DNA from: Lentinula raphanica
Taxonomy: Eukaryota > Basidiomycota > Agaricomycetes > Agaricales > Omphalotaceae
Length of the DNA: 64,000 nucleotides
Assembly (NCBI GenBank): GCA_027919835.1
Contig: JANVFP010000010.1
Span: 992,001 to 1,056,000 of the forward strand
Direction: 5' to 3'
Shown here in pieces: positions 1 to 11,503 of the stretch. Position numbers and translations under genes: made by a program. The first letter of the stretch is position 1, and every line of letters begins with the position of its first letter. Below the pieces are notes generated by a model, which was not told where the DNA came from, did not search any database, and saw only the letters and a list, made by a program, of their open reading frames with translations.

Positions 1-1
1 T

Positions 2-523
2 ATGCCTCCGCCCCCTCCTCCTCCTGGAAGAGACAGGTCTCGAGAACGATACCGTGGACGGGACAGGAGTCCTCCTCCTCCTCCTCGCCGCCGTGACTCT
101 CGTTCACCTTCTCCAAGACGTCGCTCTCCGTCCCCCCCACCCCGCTCATCTCGTCGTCGATCACCTTCAGCCTCTCGCTCTCCATCTCGATCTAGGTCAG
201 GTTCTCCACCGCGTATGCGTAGACGCTCTATTTCTCCGCCACGACGTCGTTCGCGTTCACCTCCAAGTCCTCCTCGGGGTAATCGTCGTGATCAGCGTAG
301 CGTTACTGCTCCGTCCCGCAGACGTCGATCGCCATCAGATTCGGTCTCTCCTCCTCGTAGAGAGATTCGAGCTGAGTTGAAAGGTCGTGGTAGATCGCCC
401 TCTCCACATGGCGAGCGTCGTGGCCGTAGTCGCAACGATAGCCGCTCTCGCTCTCGTTCTGTGTCCAGTGATTCAGCCATGTCCGTAAGCTCAAGGTCGA
501 GTTCACATAGCCGTGGGCCTTGA
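2..523 (+). CDS. C-terminal part of an RS-rich nuclear protein (5' partial)
   Basis: The reading frame is open from the window edge to a stop at 521-523, so the N-terminus lies outside the window and the first ATG is probably internal. The visible 173 residues are almost entirely Arg/Ser/Pro: a run of seven prolines, many RS, SPS and SPPR units, and a final Ser/Arg stretch ending in SRGP. RS domains of this kind are typical of splicing factors and SR-related matrix proteins, where SRPK and Clk kinases phosphorylate the serines. No RNA-binding domain is in view, so the exact family (SRRM1-like, RNPS1-like, cyclophilin with an RS tail) cannot be decided. Confidence 0.6.
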   Translation: MPPPPPPPGRDRSRERYRGRDRSPPPPPRRRDSRSPSPRRRSPSPPPRSSRRRSPSASRSPSRSRSGSPPRMRRRSISPPRRRSRSPPSPPRGNRRDQRSVTAPSRRRRSPSDSVSPPRREIRAELKGRGRSPSPHGERRGRSRNDSRSRSRSVSSDSAMSVSSRSSSHSRGP

Positions 524-916
524 AGCTTGATTGTCAACGGTACAGGCAGAAAAGCGCTGTTTATGCATAGCATATCTTACAGCATAGGTATACCTGGTAC
601 TAGGTACATCATTCGAACAACATTTCCGTACAACTTTCCTTAGTACAACCCATGTACTTGTAACTTTATCGCCATTGGCTGTAAAACATACAAACTTTGA
701 GCGCCTTTTTTGCGAACTGACTCCGATTCATTCTTGTGCGGTGCGCAGGACGTGAAAAATGAAATCTCTCCGTCTTTTATACTTCCATCTGTCTTCCACT
801 TCTCTGTTCCATTGCTTGCTTTTCACAGCTTCAGAAAAAGCTGTGAATTATTTCTGGGAAGTATAAAAGGGTGTTTACATTGTTGCAAGGCTGCAAGGAT
901 CCATTTCGAATCAAGG
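524..916 (+). promoter_or_regulatory. Intergenic region and promoter of the acetylornithine aminotransferase gene
   Basis: This stretch holds no supported gene. A TATA box (TATAAAA) lies at 862-868, about 50 bases before the ATG at 917, implying a very short 5' UTR. The TATA box sits inside one arm of a perfect 13-bp inverted repeat (774-786 and 857-869). A second perfect 10-bp inverted repeat with a 6-base loop (822-831 and 838-847) lies between those arms. Whether the nested palindromes matter for expression is unknown. Confidence 0.5.
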
Positions 917-2658
917 ATGAAAAGATTCCAATCTGTATCTCGTCGAGCCCCCACAATCACCTCGTCGTCTTCTGGCTGTTTGAAACGTGGCATAGCCTCA
1001 GAGGTCCAGTTTCATCTTCTCTTCCTTTCTTTACCACCATAGCTCAAAGCACTTTCACAGGCTCTGCCTCGTCCAGTTCCTCCAATACCCTCGGCTCCGT
1101 CAACCAAATACAAAACCGCTACCCACAAAGTAGACACCACCCAGATCTCTGAAAAAACACGAACGATCCTTTCTCAGGCCAAAGAATACGTCTTACCTGT
1201 GTATGCCAGGCCTGATTTTGTTCTCTCTCATGGGAAGGGTTCGTATGTTTGGGATACCGAGGGAAAGAAGTACCTCGATTTTAGTGCCGGTATTGCGGTT
1301 AATGCGTTAGGACATGCTGATGAGGGTGTGTCTAAAGTTAGTCTTTCTCCTAGTAATGTGTTCGACGCGATTGGTCTATCTGCGTTGTCTATCTATCTAT
1401 TCTGGACATTGCTAATGAATTTTCGCAGGTCCTGGCCGAGCAATCCCAAAAATTGTTGCATACGAGTAACGTTTATCACAACGAATGGGCGGCGAAGCTC
1501 GCTGAATTGTTGGTGAAATTGACTCGAAAAGAGGGAGGATTGGGATATCCTGCAGAGGTATCCTCAACTGACGGCAACACACCTGGTGCCAAGGTCTTTT
1601 TCTCCAATTCTGGCACTGAGGCAAACGAAGGTGCACTCAAAATTGCAAGGAAAGTGGGCAAAGATAGATGGGCAGCCAAGGTACCTGGACGTACATGGGA
1701 CTCAAAAGACTGTACCAAGAACCGTATTGCGTGCTTCGAATCTTCGTTCCACGGTCGAAGCATGGGTGCATTGAGTGTGACCAGTACGGCAAAATATCAG
1801 CTCCCTTTTGCTCCCTTGCTTCCTGAAATTGATGTTGGGAAGGTGAACGAATTGGATGGTTTATCGTCTCTTGTGGGCGACGATACCTGTGCCGTGATCG
1901 TAGAGCCAATTCAAGGTGAAGGCGGTATCAATGCGGCGAATACGGATTGGTTAATAGCTTTGAGGAAACGCTGCGATGAAGTAGGAGCTGTGTTGATCTT
2001 TGACGAGATACAGGTACAGTCATCCGTCTTCCTCCGTCTCCATATGACTTTTTGACTAAACATCGTACCATGCAGTGCGGATTATATCGGACTGGAACTC
2101 TATGGGCACACTCTCTGTTGCCCGTCGAATGTCATCCAGACATCGTGACCATGGCTAAGCCACTGGCAAATGGATACCCCATTGGAAGTGTTCTCATACG
2201 AGATTCAGTTGCGTCTACTATGACTGCCGGTAAGTGTATCAATTTGGCACTGTGAATTCATCTGATCCTTCCGAATAGGAACACATGGAACAACCTTCGG
2301 TGGATCACCGATTGCTTGTGCAGTAGGCTTCCACGTACTCTCTCGTCTCTCAGAACGACCGTTCGTAGCTCAGATCGCCGAGACGAGCACATACCTCTCC
2401 GGACGGTTGTCCCAACTACCGAAATGGTTCCCAGAGATCCTTCAGCCCACGATCCGAGGGAGAGGATTGATTAAGGGACTGGTGTTCAAGGATGAGAAGG
2501 ACCCGGGTCGACTTGTGGGTATGGCGCGGGAGAGAGGTGTATTTGTGCTCACGGCGGGTAGAGACGCCGTCCGGTTGGTGCCCAGCTTGAATGTGGGCAA
2601 GGCAGAGGTGGATTTGGCAGTTGATGTGATTGAGAGTTGTCTGGGTGAAATGCGGTGA
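917..2658 (+). CDS. ARG8: Acetylornithine aminotransferase, mitochondrial
   Basis: PLP enzyme converting N-acetylglutamate semialdehyde to N-acetylornithine in mitochondrial arginine synthesis. Exons 917-1003, 1061-1327, 1429-2013, 2076-2229 and 2279-2658 give 490 aa. The first ~60 residues are rich in Ser, Arg and Lys with few acids, as expected of a mitochondrial presequence. Class III aminotransferase marks: the [17 protein letters not shown] start, [13 protein letters not shown], the FDEIQCG segment and [12 protein letters not shown], whose Lys341 should bind PLP. The exon ends were chosen because they restore these motifs in phase. Intron 1 has a weak donor (GTCCAG); an acceptor at 1042 instead of 1060 would give an unusually short 39-nt intron. 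Ornithine aminotransferase and GABA transaminase are relatives, but the N-terminal sequence fits the ArgD/Arg8 branch. Confidence 0.93.
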
Positions 2659-3030
2659 ATGTTTTTTATTGACGGGTTGAACGACGGAGTCGGAATTGAA
2701 TATGAATGATTTTATTGCTGTCAAGCGCAGTTGTAGTTGGATCACGATTTTTCTCTGCATTCATATGTGCTTTGAGCCTCGACCAAGAGTGTAATAGAAA
2801 CCTGCATCGACGTTATTTCCGGACTGAATGTACCTTTCGAGAGAAGAGCTTACTATAAACTTCAATAAAATTTCCAAATGTGGTTATCGGAGGCCGCCGG
2901 GACTCATTACCCGAACCGGATGACATACTCACGCTCTCTCATTGGCTGCTATAATTTTGGCGCTAGTCATATATAAATTCCACAACAACAGAATTGACAA
3001 CTCACATTTTGTCTCTTGTCCCTCTTCACC
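2659..3030 (+). promoter_or_regulatory. Intergenic region with promoter of the ALA synthase gene
   Basis: This stretch has no gene. A reverse CCAAT box (ATTGG) starts at 2941 and a TATA-like ATATAAA lies at 2971-2977, about 55 bases before the ATG at 3031. That spacing fits a normal RNA polymerase II promoter. The part just after 2658 is the 3' UTR of the aminotransferase gene. Confidence 0.5.
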
Positions 3031-5363
3031 ATGGACAAACTCTCCTCGCTTTCGCGCTTCAAGGCTTCCTGCCCCTTCTTGGGCAGGACCAAAACCTCTA
3101 CTTTGCGCAGTTTGTGTACTTCGACCTCAACTCGCTTCCCCTCGCTTTCTCTGCTTACCGAACGGGCTACAAACTGCCCTGTTATGGGTCCTGCTCTGAA
3201 TGTTCGCTCCAAGGAGATCGTTGCTGGCTATGCGAGCGTGGCTGGAAACCCGGATATTGATCAGATTCATAGGGAGAAGGGAGTCAGCATTCCTGCCGAT
3301 GCTACTGTCGAGATGTGTCCCCATGCTTCTGCTGCTCGAGCTGCTGCACGTATGGCAGACGATCTGGCTAATGCTGCCAAGGCCAAGGAGCTGTCTAGCA
3401 AAGCTGCTGCTGCCGCTGGCTGTCCTTTCCACAAGGCAGCTCTCGAGAACAGTGCAAAGGCCGCTGCAGTCGCTCCCCACCCGGTTCCTGCTGCTGCTAC
3501 CGCGTCTACCTCGGCTCAAAGCACTGCATATGACTACGAGTCCTTCTATAGAGACGAGCTTGATAAGAAGCACAAGGACAAGTCCTATCGCTACTTCAAC
3601 AACATCAATCGTCTCGCGAGCAAGTTCCCTGTCGCTCACACCGCGAAGGTTGAAGACGAAGTCCAAGTATGGTGTTCCAATGATTACCTTGGTATGGGTA
3701 ACAATCCAGTTGTACTGGAGACCATGCAGTAAGTTCTTCCTGGTTATCATGATCATCACGAATGCCTCTAATCATGCATAGTCGTACTTTAGATAGGTAC
3801 GGACACGGCGCAGGAGGAACCCGTAACATAGCAGGCAATGGTGCCCTTCATCTCGGACTCGAGCGCGAACTAGCTACTCTCCACCGCAAGGACGCTGCTC
3901 TTGTCTTCTCGTCTTGCTACGTCGCGAACGACGCCACCCTTTCGACCCTTGGATCCAAATTGCCTGGGTGTGTGATGTTCTCTGACCAGAGCAACCACGC
4001 ATCCATGATTCAAGGCATGCGTCACTCTGGAGCGAAGAGGGTTATCTTCAAACACAATGACCTTGAGGACTTGGAAAACAAACTGAAAATGTACCCGAAG
4101 GAGACTCCAAAACTCATCGCTTTCGAGAGTGTGTACTCTATGTGTGGTAGCATTGGTCCCATCTCGGAAATCTGTGATCTGGCAAAGAAATATGGTGCAT
4201 TGACTTTCCTCGATGAGGTATGGTTTCCGGTAAATGATTCGAAGTTGTCATGCTGATGTGATTTTTCGTCTTAGGTACATGCTGTTGGTTTATACGGACC
4301 CCGTGGTGCTGGTGTTGCGGAACATCTTGACTACGAAGCTCAACTGGCTGCTGGCGATAGTCCTGATCCCGTTCCCGGGTCAGTCATGGATCGGATTGAT
4401 ATTATCACTGGTGAGTGGTAACGGTTGATACTTACTTGATTGCTGTGAAACTAATACCTGCCTACAGGCACTCTCGGTAAGGCATACGGCGCAGTCGGTG
4501 GCTACGTTGCTGGTTCGGACGACTTCATTGACATGATTCGGTCATATGCTCCTGGTTTCATCTTCACAACGTCCTTGCCTCCTGCCACGGTTGCCGGTGC
4601 TCAAGCCAGCATCGCCTACCAAAAGACATACCTTGGTGATCGACAGCTCAAACAGGTCAACGTGAGAGAAACTAAGCGCCGATTTGCTGAGTTGGATATT
4701 CCTGTTGTGTGAGTTTCGGTTTGCACTGGCTGCTCTGATGTGTTTACTGATTCCTGTTCGGACCATTGTAGACCCGGCCCTTCACACATCCTTCCCGTCC
4801 TTGTCGGCGACGCCGCGCTCGCCAAAGCCGCGTCTGACAAACTCCTGTATGAACATTCCATCTACGTCCAAGCCATCAACTACCCCACTGTCGCCGTAGG
4901 CGAAGAACGTCTTCGCATCACCGTCACCCAACGCCACACCGTCGAGCAAATTAACAAACTCGTCGCCGCTGTCGACCAAGTATTCACGGATCTCAGCATC
5001 AACAGGATCAAAGACTGGAAAGCTCTCGGTGGACGTGCGACCGTAGGCGTTCCTGGTCAAGAAGAGGTCGTAGAGCCGATCTGGACTAAACAGCAACTCG
5101 GCGAGGAAACGGGGACTGCGCCGAAAACACTCCGGGATGGCGAGAAAGATGTGGTTGATCCTGAAGGAGTTTTCGTTGCTAGGAGCAGGTTTGATCATCT
5201 GCTTGGTCCGATTTCTGGTCCGTTGCGGTCTAGTTACCAGACTGCCACTCCTTCCGTGTCTTCGCCTGTGCCAAAGACCTTGAAGACCGGGGCTCGACCG
5301 CTGGAGTTTGTTCAGCCCAGAGATATTCCGGTTCCTCCGCCCAAGCTCAGTGCGGTTGCATAG
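3031..5363 (+). CDS. HEM1: 5-aminolevulinate synthase, mitochondrial
   Basis: Condenses glycine and succinyl-CoA to 5-aminolevulinate in the mitochondrial matrix, the first step of haem synthesis. Exons 3031-3728, 3782-4217, 4275-4410, 4468-4708 and 4772-5363 give 700 aa. The core from about residue 180 has [26 protein letters not shown], the [13 protein letters not shown] loop, [25 protein letters not shown] and [12 protein letters not shown], with the PLP lysine at 428. The presequence region is long and Ala-rich and carries four Cys-Pro pairs (Cys14, 49, 96, 131), the haem regulatory motif that limits import when haem is plentiful. Length exceeds that of yeast Hem1 because of the N-terminal extension and a Pro-rich C-terminal tail. 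A TATA box and CCAAT box precede the gene. Confidence 0.96.
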
Positions 5364-5637
5364 ATGGGCCGGTGTTCTCTTTCGCCCTTTTCGATCCTTC
5401 TTATACCTACTAGTCATAAAACCATATCCTTTATTGTTCGTGTTCTGCTGTCGTTTGCTCAGGTGCTGTTAAATTTGAAAAGCAAAGTTTCGTGGATGTA
5501 GTACATACTGATTTGTAGACTGAGCAAAGCCAATATCATTGTGAAGTCAACTTGGTGTGATGACTCATGAGAGATTGACTTCAATTACCCATCCTTCCTA
5601 CATATAGCACGTACAAGACAGTAAGTAATACTTCAAT

Positions 5638-7117
5638 TCATACTCTCCACCGCTTCCGCCCAACGCCTACAGTACTCTCCCAATTCACGATGTGCCCTAA
5701 CAGCTCCGCATTCTCTCTTGCTGTCGCTCCACTAACACCTCCCGAGTCAAACTCAGTATCCTCAGTGTATTCCGTAGCCAACAACAAGTTCTTCAGAGAC
5801 TCCTGTACCAAAGCAGCTGTACGAAGCTTCTTCTCCATCTGAAGTTGGTTTTGCGATTTCGGTTTAGCGGGATCAGAGGAGGAAGATGTATGTTGAGAAA
5901 GAGTACGTCGTGTTGTGACCTAGACAAGGGTGGGATTGTTTCAAAGAGAGAAAAGGAAAAACAGCAGAATACTTACTGGGGTTTGGAGATAGGTATGTTT
6001 CGGAGGCAGCCCGGGCAGATTACCTGGGAGATTGCGAAGAGTGGATGCAGGTATAGGCCGGACTTTTGTTCCAACCCCAGCAATGGTACCAGGTCCACCA
6101 GGCTGGAGTGTGAGTGAAGGAGGAACGAGTGAGAGATGCGTTGGATGCGCCGTTGGTGGTATTTGAGACATCTGATGTGACGGTAAAACGGCTGAGGTTA
6201 CCGCAGGTACTGCAGTCGAAACCATGTCGTCTACATCCATTTCATCATCTGAAGGTAGCAGTTCTGGTGTGGGTGTGCGTGTAGGATGTGGGACGAGTGA
6301 TGGCGCAGGTGAAAATGACTTCTTTTCTCTTTCTGCCGTCGACGCATTTCGTTTTCCCTTGGCGTCTTTTGCTGCCTTTCTCCTCTCCCTTTTCCGTTGC
6401 CACTTTGCTAGTTTCTCCGGAGAAACATCATAAGCCCATTCTTTATCGAGATCTTCGGTTGCAAGAAGCAGGTCGGTGGCGATGGGGCCTGACCTATTTG
6501 AGAGGTTGGAGTATCGATGTGCGAGGGTGTATAATGATTGGACAACTGGATAGATATAACGATAGAGTCAATCCAAGTAAGAGTGATGAGACAGAGGAGT
6601 AATCACATCCAACAACTTCCTGCTCGAGCACGTACAACGCTTCTGGTTGAGCACCACTGAACCCTGCTTCCTTTAGCTCGCTCGCTGCCAATCTTTGCAC
6701 GGCTTGACTGGCCTCTCGAGCAGTCACGGTAGGCGCGACGGGTGATGAAGGACGAAGGGTTCCGGTAGACGTCTTGTGGGTCCCAGTGTTCGGATATCCA
6801 CCTGCGAGATTGGATGCATTACCCAGACTCGCAGTGCCAGGTATAGCAGGCAGTCCAGGAGTATCGGGAGCATATGCAGCATTGTAAGTTGTAGGAAAAG
6901 AGTACGCGGCTGTACCGTACGAGCCATACGTTCCTGTCGCAGGGTTGGGTGTGGAGACATTTGTGGCATAATGCGCCATATACTGAGTGCCCGTCGTTGA
7001 AGGCATATATTGGGGTGTCGTTGTCATTATGGGGTTTGCGGCCGAGGTGGAAGCAGCAGCGTATTGTGCTTGAGGATAGTAGTTTGCTGGGGTTATTTGC
7101 GGAATGGGCGAGGACAT
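5638..7117 (-). CDS. TAF8: TFIID subunit 8 (TAF8)
   Basis: General transcription factor subunit that pairs through a histone fold with TAF10 and helps assemble TFIID. Exons on the minus strand are 7117-6607, 6545-5977 and 5919-5638 (453 aa). The first ~110 residues are a low-complexity Tyr/Ala/Thr/Pro region. The histone fold (bromodomain-associated type) follows, from ASQAVQRLAASELKEAGF through LYTLAHRYSNLSNRSG to TDLLLATEDL, about residues 130-200. A Lys/Arg-rich linker follows, then the TAF8 C-terminal hallmark LPPKHTYLQTP at the end of exon 2. The intron at 6546-6606 falls inside the histone fold and was placed to restore that helix. Identification rests on the fold plus the PPKHTY motif. 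Confidence 0.88.
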
Positions 7118-7199
7118 CGTGAAACTTGTCCGAGAACGTATAAAACGTTACAGAGGATGTTTTGTCAATAAAGGCACAGGAAGGCACTGACAGTGACTC

Positions 7200-7230
7200 T
7201 AGAGTTGAGTTAGGTTAGGTTAGGTTGAGT
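7200..7230 (+). repeat. Short (TTAGGT)n-like repeat
   Basis: Bases 7209-7225 hold about three tandem TTAGG-type units next to degenerate GAGTTG units, between TAF8 and the first kinase pseudogene. The rest of 7118-7418 shows no gene. With so few units this is better called a microsatellite than telomere-derived sequence. Confidence 0.4.
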
Positions 7231-7418
7231 TGTGAAAATACATTTTTCCCACGGGGCTCTTGCGTTCGACGTTGCCCAAATCATCCCACTTGGAGAGCTG
7301 TAACAGGATACAAGGCGTTCAAAATCTATGTTACACACCCAGTGATTGTGTAAATGACCAATGATTCTATGATTACCAACGAGCAGTAATAAGTAATGAG
7401 GTTAGCTCTGCTGAAGCA

Positions 7419-8808
7419 TCAGTTTTCGGGCTTGAAACCTTGCCACCGCGTCTCGAGAGGTACACCTCGGAATCTAGACATAACCCGCCTGAAGTTATTA
7501 TAGGTAACTATCCCACCCAATATTGCCCAATCGTAATCATGTTCATAAGATTGCGCGTACTCGAAGACTACGTTTTCTTCATTCGACATGAGAGGCGCTC
7601 TTCTGCCATACTTAGCCACCAACCAGACAACCACGAAGGTCAGTTAACCACCGGGTGAAATCGGCGAAATGGGGTTGAACAGGGAGGTTTGGTAGAGTCA
7701 CGAGGAAGGCCATTTTCTGCGCGAAAACTTGCTGATCTGATCCGTTGAACCAATCTGCATAAGCTCGAGGTTCGGCACTAGGTTTCAGTCCGTGAAGTTC
7801 CTCGTAGTGGCAGGCGAGGCAGATAATGATAGAGAAAAGGGATTCTAGATCATGGTGAGGGAGATGTCCGCCTGTCCAAAGGGGGGTTGATAGATCGGGA
7901 GACATGAACGGTCTGGTCCCTGTGCTTTCATTTGAGGACAGTGCTTGAGCCATGGAATCGACGGTGGATGAGAGGTTAAAGTCGTTTAAGACGCCGTATA
8001 CCTTGCCTTCTAAACGACAAAACATGATATTGCCAATGCTGAGATCACGATGTAGGATTCCAACGCATTCGTAAAGCCATTGGTGTACTGGAGGCTCAGA
8101 CGCGTCAGAACTCGACATCAAAATTCAAGAACAAGAAAACGCACTTTGTAGGATATCATACAGTACTTGGGCAAGTTCTCTCAATTCCTCCAACTCCGAA
8201 AGCGGATGTAATTTCTCGTGAAAGCTGACGCGCATGACTCTTTCTTCGTATGTGTCCTTCAGATGAGCCTTCGATCGACCCTGTACCAAGTTCTCTGTCT
8301 CTGGGTGATATTTGATCGTGAAAGATTCGAGGATGTTTGGAAGATGCTTGAGTGCCCAGCTATTGCCTGTTGATGTGGCCATTTCCCTAGCTTTAAAGAT
8401 GAGGTCGGGCTCTTGGTCTCGATTATTGCTAGGGAAGCTGATTTTCATGATCTTGTTTTCTCCGTGCCATTCACAACCAGATGTCAGGCAACCGTTTACG
8501 GAACATACGCATCTCACTTCAGCCACGATTGGAGATTGGCCGATGGTTCCTTCGGCGCGATATAGAACCCTCTTCATAGCGATTGTTATTCTGCGTTTGT
8601 CAGCGATTGTGAAGGTATACGTAGCACCAACCAGGCCTTCTGGGTCGTTCTTCAAATCGCGAACGAGTTGTTCGGAATCTCGGGAATGATCAAAGAAATC
8701 TCGGTGTAGATGAGGGATGAATCCAAGCTTTTCGTAATCAAGCATGGTCAGCTGAGAGATCATCCCCACACAATGTTTCTTCTACTCCTCGTCCGAGATA
8801 GTGAAGGC
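7419..8808 (-). pseudogene. FunK1 kinase pseudogene (copy A)
   Basis: Homologue of the fungal-specific FunK1 protein kinases, read on the minus strand. It keeps the middle and kinase regions: LGFIPHLHRD, ALKHLPNI, then after an intron (donor GTGCGT, acceptor CCTCCAG) the catalytic HRDLSIGN, DFNLSS and GTRPFMSPDL. Compared with its neighbours it is broken in three ways. The codon for the conserved Trp in the DEEWKKH segment is TAG (8782-8784). A frameshift of one base lies around 7612-7634, before the YDW...TYNNF tail. All N-terminal exons upstream of 8808 are missing. The magnesium-binding aspartate is followed by FN, not FG. It is very similar to copies at 8981, 21421 and 23575. Confidence 0.85.
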
Positions 8809-8980
8809 CTAGAGAGACCTGGAAGAGAGTGTGAAAAAGAGCGCGAAAGAGTGAGCAAATGAATGTAGAGGTTCAACAAGCAGTAGTACTAATAGATACA
8901 AACAAGCAGTAAATCATGAACATGTACTAGATAGCGTCATGCTATTCAGGCATAATCTCGTCAAGAAGCAGAAAACAATA

Positions 8981-10905
8981 CTAAGGTGAGCTATCAGTTT
9001 GTGGTTTCGAACCTGGCCACCGCGTCTCCAGAGGTTCATCTCGGAAGGTAGACATGACTAGCCTGAAGTTATGATAGGTAACCATCCCACCCAAGGTACC
9101 CCAATCATAATCCACAGGACGAGGTCGCGCAAATTCGGAGCGTGAAATTCCTGGATTTGATTTGGAAGGTGGTCTGTCATGATAGCCATAAAGCAAACAA
9201 TCACGAAGGTCAGTAACCCACGGTTTGAAATCGGTGAAATATGGTTGGATAGCGAGGGCCGGTCTGTTATTCAAGAAGGATGTCTTGTAAGCACAAACGT
9301 CGTCATCGGATCCAACGAACCATTTCGTGAAAGGTCGAGGTTCGGCACAGGGTTTCAATCCGTATAGTTCATCGTAGCGGCAGACGAGACAGAGTATTAT
9401 GAAGAAGAGGGATTCAAGATCATGGCGAGGGAGATGTCCGCCTTTCCAAAGGGAATTCAATAAATCGGGAGACATGAACGGCCTAGTTCCAGTGCGTTCT
9501 TTAGAACTCGGTCCTTGAGCCATGCAATCGACGGTGGAAGAGAGGTCAAAGTCATTTAAGACACCATATACCTTGCCTTCTATACGGCGAATCATAATAT
9601 TGCCGATGCTGAGATCACGATGGAGTATTCCAGCGCATTCGTAGAGCCATTGGTGGACTGGAAATGTAGACGCGTCGGACTCGGAAATTGAGATTTTAGA
9701 ACAAGAAAACGCACTTTGTAGGATATCATAAAGCACTTGGGCAAGTTCTGTCAAGTCCTCCAACTCTGAAAGCGGCTGCAGCTTCTCGTAAAAGGTGACG
9801 CGCATGACTCTTTCTTCATTATTGTTCTTCAGATGAGCCTTCAATCGACCATGTTCATAGTTCTCTGGATATTTGATCGTAACAGAATGGACAATGTTCG
9901 GAAGATGTTTGAGTGCCCAATCATTGCCTGTCGATCTGGCCATTTCCCTAGCTTTGAAGATGAGGTCGGGCTCCGGCTCTTGAGTGCTGCTTTCGAAGCT
10001 AATTTTCATGATCTTGCTTTCTCCGTGCCATTCACAACCAGATGTCAGGCAACCGTTGGCGGAACATACACATGCCACTTCAGCCACAACTGAAGATCGG
10101 CCGGAAGTCCCATCAGCGCAAGAGAGAACCCTCCCTATAGTGACTGTCATTCTGCTTTGTAGAGGGTCGGTGAAGGTATACGCAGCACCGAACAGGCCTT
10201 CTGGATCGTCCTTCAGATCGCGAACGAGCTGTTCGGAATTTCGGAGATGATCAAAGGTATCGAGGTGCAGATGAGGGATGAATCCAAGCTCTTCGTGGTC
10301 GAGCTTGTACGGCTGACAGACCATCGCCATGAAGAGTTTCTTCCAATCGTCGTCCGAGATTTTGAGGGCCTGGAAGATAGAAAAAGAGCGCGAGTGAGTG
10401 AGCAAATGAATGTCGAGGTTCAACAAGCAGACGTGAGAAAAATCAACATTGCCGAAGGTTGAGACGCGGCGGCCGGCAACCGGCAACGAACTCTCAACTT
10501 CAACTACGACGACGATTACGCTGCGCGCAACGAGGAAGAGAAAAATGCTCACAGCGCCTTCGATGAGTCTCCAGCGGTCGTAGTACTGAAAACGAACTAC
10601 GTTGACGTCTGCTACAATCCCAATAGCGTGGTTTCGGATAATAAACCATTCGAATTTCGAAAACATCTCCTTCGCACAACTCGCACTGTGTGATGTTGGC
10701 CCTGCCATGTCAGCCTGTGTCGGAGTTAACTTTGCCTCTGCTTTCACCTCTTCTGCTTTAGCCTGTTTATATCGCTGCTCCTGTGTCATTTCCACATTCC
10801 TTTTGCTTCCTTCACCGGCAGCAGAAATGGAAGGAGACGCATTGGATTTTGAGTTTGATGAAGTGTGAGCTTCCCTCAATTTGCAGCAGATCGCGTCAAC
10901 ATGTG
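8981..10905 (-). pseudogene. FunK1 kinase, 5'-deleted copy (copy B)
   Basis: The kinase part is open and well kept: HRDLSIGN, DFDLSS, GTRPFMSPDLL and the C-terminal YDWGTLGG...TRWPGSKP tail. Two introns, 10370-10552 (183 nt) and 9658-9714 (57 nt), are both multiples of three with no in-frame stop, so the unspliced frame also stays open for about 630 codons. The 5' end is damaged. A small indel just after the internal ATG near 10905 shifts the frame. Upstream, the first-exon sequence seen in copy E continues only in short pieces, with its start codon changed to ATA near 11209 and roughly 800 bases (most of exons 1-3) deleted. Translation could only begin at an internal Met such as that in VEMTQEQ. 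Could be a truncated but expressed kinase; more likely a recent pseudogene. Confidence 0.75.
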
Positions 10906-11350
10906 TGAGTCTGACAGAACTCGATTCGCTGAACTTATATTACGCGGACAGCTAGGGTGAGCTCAGTATATCTGTATGTCACTACTTGCTTACCGCCTGA
11001 ACTTCATCCCCTTGTTCAGTCTTTGGCAGAAATATCGTCTTCTAAAGATTTGTTGACCTCGTCGACGACCTGCGGAACCTCGCTGCACGCGTAAGCTGCT
11101 GCTCTCTTGGCTCTGCGGAGTGCTCTCAACCTAGTTTGGACCATGGGTTGATTTCTTTGTGGGCGTTTAGGTAAGATGAGTCGTCTGCGAAAGATGGTCT
11201 TTCAGGATCGGTTGTATGGTATGGAGGGAATGATTCCAACAATAGTTATGCTTGGAAGTTGAAGATTTCCGCTTAGAGCTCTATCATGCAACGGTAGGCA
11301 ACGGTTACACGTCTTGAGCATGGTGTCAAAGCGCGTCTCCCATTGTTCCC
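10906..11350. other. Relic 5' exons and shared head-to-head promoter of FunK1 copies B and C
   Basis: This stretch aligns by eye with 25551-26780, beside copy E. It keeps the exon 3/4 boundary (splice donor near 11000), then jumps directly to exon 1-like sequence encoding QVVDEV and upstream flank, showing an internal deletion. The last part, about 11270-11350, is the spacer from which copies B (minus) and C (plus) diverge. It matches 26700-26820 upstream of copy E. Confidence 0.65.
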
Positions 11351-11503
11351 CATGGTCATCGCTGCTTTTCTTGGTAAGTTTATTGTGCCTCCATTAGATC
11401 AACCTTTGACCTTCATCTCTCTCGCAGTGTGCTTTTTAAACCCAAGCTGCTCCCTCCGTTTTTTGTATCTCAGACGACAGTTCGCGCGCGCCGCAAACAT
11501 CTC

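Noticed and set aside
7206..7226. Interstitial telomere repeat
   Set aside because: Only about three TTAGG-like units, without the GGG of fungal telomeres, and normal genes lie on both sides.
8981..10879. A single uninterrupted 632-codon kinase gene for copy B
   Set aside because: The frame begins at a TTG and runs through two introns that are multiples of three; comparison with copies C and E shows their splice sites are conserved.
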